This document shows, piece after piece, positions 31,027-33,893 of a stretch of DNA of 33,893 nucleotides; position 1 is the first letter of the stretch, and each line of letters opens with the position of its first letter. The position numbers were made by a program, and so were the translations under genes. Source of the stretch: an uncultured Microbacterium sp. (GTDB lineage: Bacteria; Actinomycetota; Actinomycetes; Actinomycetales; Microbacteriaceae); assembly GCF_947632095.1 (NCBI RefSeq), contig NZ_CANROA010000026.1, positions 1-33,893 of the forward strand, given 5' to 3'. Below the pieces are notes generated by a model. It saw nothing but the letters and a program-made list of their open reading frames with translations. It was not told the DNA's origin and did no database searches.

Positions 31027-31038
31027 TATCCTGGAATC
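31027..31038 (+). promoter_or_regulatory. Possible leaderless promoter (-10) of the glutaredoxin gene
   Basis: TATCCT (31027-31032) fits TANNNT and is followed 6 nt later by the ATG at 31039. No Shine-Dalgarno sequence is present, so a leaderless transcript is likely. A clear -35 is not seen. Confidence 0.4.
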
Positions 31039-31302
31039 ATGACTGCTCCCGCCTCTGACACGATCACGATGTTCGGCGCCGACTGGTGCCGCGACTGCAT
31101 CCGCACCAAGAAGCAGCTCGACGAGCTCGGCATCGCGTACACGTACATCGACCTCGTCGCCGACCCCGATGCCGCTGATGTCGCGAAGGAGATCTCGGGC
31201 CGCACGAACATCCCCGTGGTCGTCTACCCGGATGCTTCGCACCATGTCGAGCCGTCGAACGACGACGTCGCGACCAAGCTGCGCGAACTCTCGCTGATCT
31301 GA
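31039..31302 (+). CDS. Glutaredoxin-like / mycoredoxin-type protein
   Basis: An 87-residue thioredoxin-fold protein with the active site WCRDC (about 18-22, CxxC), the cis-proline region TNIPVVVYP (about 58-66) and a final helix. The length and the block TMFGADWCRDCIRTKKQLDE (20 residues) fit actinobacterial mycoredoxins, which use mycothiol to reduce mixed disulfides. It is transcribed divergently from the iron-regulated SIP gene. It may be co-transcribed with the aldehyde dehydrogenase 55 bp downstream. Its partner proteins are not known. Confidence 0.88.
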   Translation: MTAPASDTITMFGADWCRDCIRTKKQLDELGIAYTYIDLVADPDAADVAKEISGRTNIPVVVYPDASHHVEPSNDDVATKLRELSLI

Positions 31303-31357
31303 TCCCGCGCCCGCGCGCTCCGCGTCCGCGGACGCCGGCACTCCGAAGGAGACCCGA

Positions 31358-33106
31358 ATGACGTCAGCGACCACCCCGGCCCCGGCATCCGCCGGACTCG
31401 ACGATGCCGTGCGCGAGCGTCTCGACGACGCGATCGCCGATCTCACCGAGGGCGGGCGCACCTGGTCGGCGCTCACGGTCGCGCAGCGCGCGACGGTGCT
31501 GCGCGCCGTGCGCACGAATGTCGCGGCATCGGCCGAGGAGTGGGCGCACACCGCGAACGCGTCGAAGGGCCTCAACGGCGGCCACCCGTTGCGCGGCGAG
31601 GAGTGGCTCTCGGGGCCCTACAGCGTGATGGGTGCGCTCGATGCCTACATCGAGACGCTCTCGCGGATGGGCGAGGGCCGCAACCCGCTCGAGGGCGTGC
31701 GCATCGACCGCGCGCCGGGCGGCCGGGCCCGCGTTCATGCGTTCCCGCTGACAGGTCTCGACAAGTTCCTGCTGTCGGGGTTCACGGGCGAGGTGTGGCT
31801 CGAGCCGGGCACGACTCCGCGCACAGCGCGCGCGAGCGCCGGTCTCGCGCAGCGCACGCCAACCGAGTTCGGCGGCGTGGGCCTCGTCCTCGGGGCCGGC
31901 AACGTCACCTCCATCCCGATCCTCGACGTCCTCTACGAACTGCTCGCCCATAACCGCACGGCGCTGCTGAAGGTAAACCCGACGCAGGACTCGCTGGTGC
32001 CGGTCTTCGAGCACGCCTTCGCGCCGCTGATCGAGCCGGGCTTCCTGCGCATCGTGCGCGGCGCCGGTGACGTCGGTGCCTATCTCACGGCGCACAAGAG
32101 CCTCGTCCATGTGCACATCACGGGATCGGCGGCGACGTTCGATGCGATCGTGTGGGGAACGGATGCCGCGGCCAAGCGCCGTCGCCGCGAAGACCGCCCG
32201 AAGCTGAAGAAGCCGATCACGGCCGAGCTGGGCGGAGTCTCGCCCATCATCGTCGTGCCGGGCGACTGGTCGGACGCCGACATCACCTTCCATGCGGAGC
32301 ACATCGCGACGATGCGTCTGCAGAACTCGGGGCACAACTGCATCGCCGGCCAGATGGTCGTCATGTCTCAGGATTGGCCGCAGCGGGAGCAGTTCCACGC
32401 AGCTCTGCGCCGTGCCTATGCGCAGGCGCCGGAGCGGCCGATCTGGTACCCGGGTTCGTCGACGCGCATGGACTCCGCGAACGCCGACTACCCGGATGCC
32501 CTCGTTCTCGGCGACCGACTGCTGGTCGAGCTCGATGCCGATGACGACGCGTCGGCGATCGAGAACACCGAGTACTTCGCGCCGGTGCTCGGCGTCGTCG
32601 AGCTTCCCGGCACGGGCCAGTCGTTCCTCGACGCCGCGATCGCGCATGCCAACGAGAAGCTGCACGGCACGCTCGGTGCGAACCTGCTGATCGATCCGGT
32701 GACGCAGAAGCAGCTCGGCAGCGGCTTCGAGCGGGCGATCAGCGAGCTGCACTACGGCTCGATCGCGATCAACGCGTGGACGGCGTTCGGTTTCATCATC
32801 CCGACGCTCACATGGGGCGCTTATCCGGGCAGCACCACGGCAGATGTCGGCAGCGGCATCGGAGTGGTGCACAATGCTCTGCTGCTCGATGGTGTCGAGC
32901 GTTCGGTGATCCGGGGGCCGTTCCGTCCGCTCCCCCGCTCTCTTCCGCTGCTCAACGGCGGCGGGCGCTTCACGATCCTCCCGAAGCCGCCGTGGTTCGT
33001 CACGGCGCGCACGGGTGCCGTCGTCAGCGAGGGGCTCACGCGCTTCCGCGCGAAGGGCGGAGTCCTGACGCTCGCGAAGACGTTGCTTCAGGCGCTGCGC
33101 GCCTGA
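31358..33106 (+). CDS. Aldehyde dehydrogenase family protein
   Basis: A 582-residue NAD(P)-dependent aldehyde dehydrogenase superfamily protein, longer than the usual 480-500. Visible family features are the cofactor-fold segment VLGAGNVTSIPILDVLYELL, HITGSAATFDAIVWG, the catalytic glutamate in TAELGGVSPIIV and the nucleophilic cysteine in NSGHNCIAGQ. A later EYFAPVLGVVEL resembles the conserved EEPFGPV region in altered form. The extra length lies at the N-terminus and in a C-terminal segment (ILPKPPWFV). It starts from ATG 31358 with GAAGGAGA upstream. The substrate is unknown. It converges with the aminopeptidase gene, with 13 bp between the stops. Confidence 0.9.
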   Translation: MTSATTPAPASAGLDDAVRERLDDAIADLTEGGRTWSALTVAQRATVLRAVRTNVAASAEEWAHTANASKGLNGGHPLRGEEWLSGPYSVMGALDAYIETLSRMGEGRNPLEGVRIDRAPGGRARVHAFPLTGLDKFLLSGFTGEVWLEPGTTPRTARASAGLAQRTPTEFGGVGLVLGAGNVTSIPILDVLYELLAHNRTALLKVNPTQDSLVPVFEHAFAPLIEPGFLRIVRGAGDVGAYLTAHKSLVHVHITGSAATFDAIVWGTDAAAKRRRREDRPKLKKPITAELGGVSPIIVVPGDWSDADITFHAEHIATMRLQNSGHNCIAGQMVVMSQDWPQREQFHAALRRAYAQAPERPIWYPGSSTRMDSANADYPDALVLGDRLLVELDADDDASAIENTEYFAPVLGVVELPGTGQSFLDAAIAHANEKLHGTLGANLLIDPVTQKQLGSGFERAISELHYGSIAINAWTAFGFIIPTLTWGAYPGSTTADVGSGIGVVHNALLLDGVERSVIRGPFRPLPRSLPLLNGGGRFTILPKPPWFVTARTGAVVSEGLTRFRAKGGVLTLAKTLLQALRA

Positions 33107-33119
33107 GCGCACCGACGGT

Positions 33120-33893
33120 TCAGTCGTCGGCGAAGAGGTCGGTCGCGTCGCGGAGGGAGCGGGCGATGCCCGGTTCGGATGCCGCGTGCCCGGCGTCGTC
33201 GACGACGACGAACGTCGCCTCGGGCCAGGCCTGGTGCAGATCCCACGCGGTCATCATGGGCGTGCACACGTCGTAGCGTCCCTGCACGATGACGGCGGGG
33301 ATGTGACGGATGGCGTCGACGCCGGCGATGAGCTGTCCTTCTTCCCACCAGCCCCCGTTGACGAAGTAGTGGTTCTCGATCCGGGCGAACGCGACGGCCG
33401 TGGCATCCTCGGTCATCTGCTCGACCTTGTCAGGGTCGGGGTGCACCGTGATGGTCGATCCTTCCCAGCGGGTCCAGGCCTTCGCGGCGGGCACGTGCAC
33501 GGCGGGGTCGGGGTCGAAGAGGCGACGGTGGTACGCCTCGAGCATGCGGCTGCGCTCGAGCACGGGGATCTGATCGACGTAGTCCTGCCACAGGTCGGGG
33601 AACAGAGCCGCGGCGCCGCCCTCGTAGAACCATTCCAGCTCGAGCCGGCGCAGGGTGAAGATGCCGCGCAGCACGAGTTCGGTGACGGCATCCGGATGCG
33701 CCTGCGCGTAGGCGAGCGCGAGGGCGCTCCCCCACGACCCGCCGAAGACCTGCCACTTCTCGATGCCGAGGTTCTTGCGCAGCAGTTCGATGTCGGCGAT
33801 CAGATGTGCAGTGGTGTTGAAGCGCATATCGGCGTCGGGTGCGCTGGCATGCGGGATGCTCTGGCCGCACCCGCGCTGGTCGAACAGCACGAT
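33120..33893 (-). CDS. pip: Prolyl aminopeptidase (alpha/beta hydrolase), 5' end beyond the window
   Basis: The C-terminal 257 residues of a proline iminopeptidase, cut by the right edge of the window. It removes N-terminal proline from peptides. Visible parts are the oxyanion-region FDQRGCGQS, the nucleophile elbow GGSWGSALALAYA (catalytic Ser), the acid QGRYDVCTP (Asp) and the base DDAGHAASEP (His). The GTG near 33890 is an internal Val, not the start. Full-length relatives are about 310-320 residues, so roughly 55-60 residues are missing. It would act on peptides such as those taken up by the ABC importer (inferred). Confidence 0.92.
   Translation of the reverse strand: MVLFDQRGCGQSIPHASAPDADMRFNTTAHLIADIELLRKNLGIEKWQVFGGSWGSALALAYAQAHPDAVTELVLRGIFTLRRLELEWFYEGGAAALFPDLWQDYVDQIPVLERSRMLEAYHRRLFDPDPAVHVPAAKAWTRWEGSTITVHPDPDKVEQMTEDATAVAFARIENHYFVNGGWWEEGQLIAGVDAIRHIPAVIVQGRYDVCTPMMTAWDLHQAWPEATFVVVDDAGHAASEPGIARSLRDATDLFADD

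Noticed and set aside
1..33893. CRISPR arrays, prophage or insertion sequences
   Set aside because: No regularly spaced long repeats, transposase, integrase or structural phage genes were recognised on either strand.

Overview
The window is high-GC actinobacterial chromosome, most likely from Microbacterium or a close relative in the Microbacteriaceae. This is inferred from the GC-rich codon choice, the abundance of GGATGC/GCATCC, probable leaderless starts, and the gene families present. Genes are densely packed, with many 1-11 bp overlaps. I see no phage, insertion sequence or CRISPR array.

Layout. (1) 1-1740: tRNA-Phe with a terminator, then a hipBA toxin-antitoxin operon on the minus strand behind three operator copies spaced exactly 26 bp apart. 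(2) 1811-6917: a LysR regulator, then a DUF1852 protein (MesX) and a MetE-core methionine synthase (MesD), together a folate-independent methionine synthase; then a small acidic protein and a ThrE-type Thr/Ser exporter. (3) 6954-8472, minus strand: a membrane fatty-acid desaturase and a small unknown protein. (4) 8705-24671: a Wzx/Wzy-type exopolysaccharide locus. It encodes an initiating phosphoglycosyltransferase, a WecG/TagA/CpsF transferase, a flippase, a membrane-anchored protein, a 1147-residue secreted protein with a fibrinogen-like YCDxxxxGGGW domain, a CDP-alcohol phosphotransferase, a Wzz-like protein with a degenerate kinase domain, an O-antigen polymerase/ligase, two family-2 glycosyltransferases, a left-handed beta-helix acyltransferase, a glycosyltransferase-GtrA fusion and a cytidylyltransferase. 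(5) 24769-29824: a complete five-gene peptide/nickel-type ABC importer. (6) 29835-33893: a DUF1684 protein and an iron-box-controlled SIP-domain protein (minus), a glutaredoxin and an aldehyde dehydrogenase (plus), and a prolyl aminopeptidase cut by the right edge (minus).

The most interesting signal is in the non-coding leaders of the exopolysaccharide locus. Several of its transcription units begin with short hairpins whose loops carry GTGGG or TGGGG. Unpaired or looped ACTGGGGAA copies are also present, and in two cases the hairpin loop holds the Shine-Dalgarno sequence directly before the start codon. The hairpins repeat between leaders about 15 kb apart, while their stems differ in sequence. 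This looks like a shared cis-regulatory RNA or protein-binding element that would coordinate polysaccharide synthesis. I do not recognise it as a described family.

How the genes work together (inference). The exopolysaccharide genes would build a lipid-linked repeat unit, flip it, polymerise it and control its length. The cytidylyltransferase and CDP-alcohol phosphotransferase could supply and attach a phospho-alcohol group, and the secreted YCDxxxxGGGW protein could bind or organise the surface polymer. MesX/MesD would make methionine without methyl-folate.
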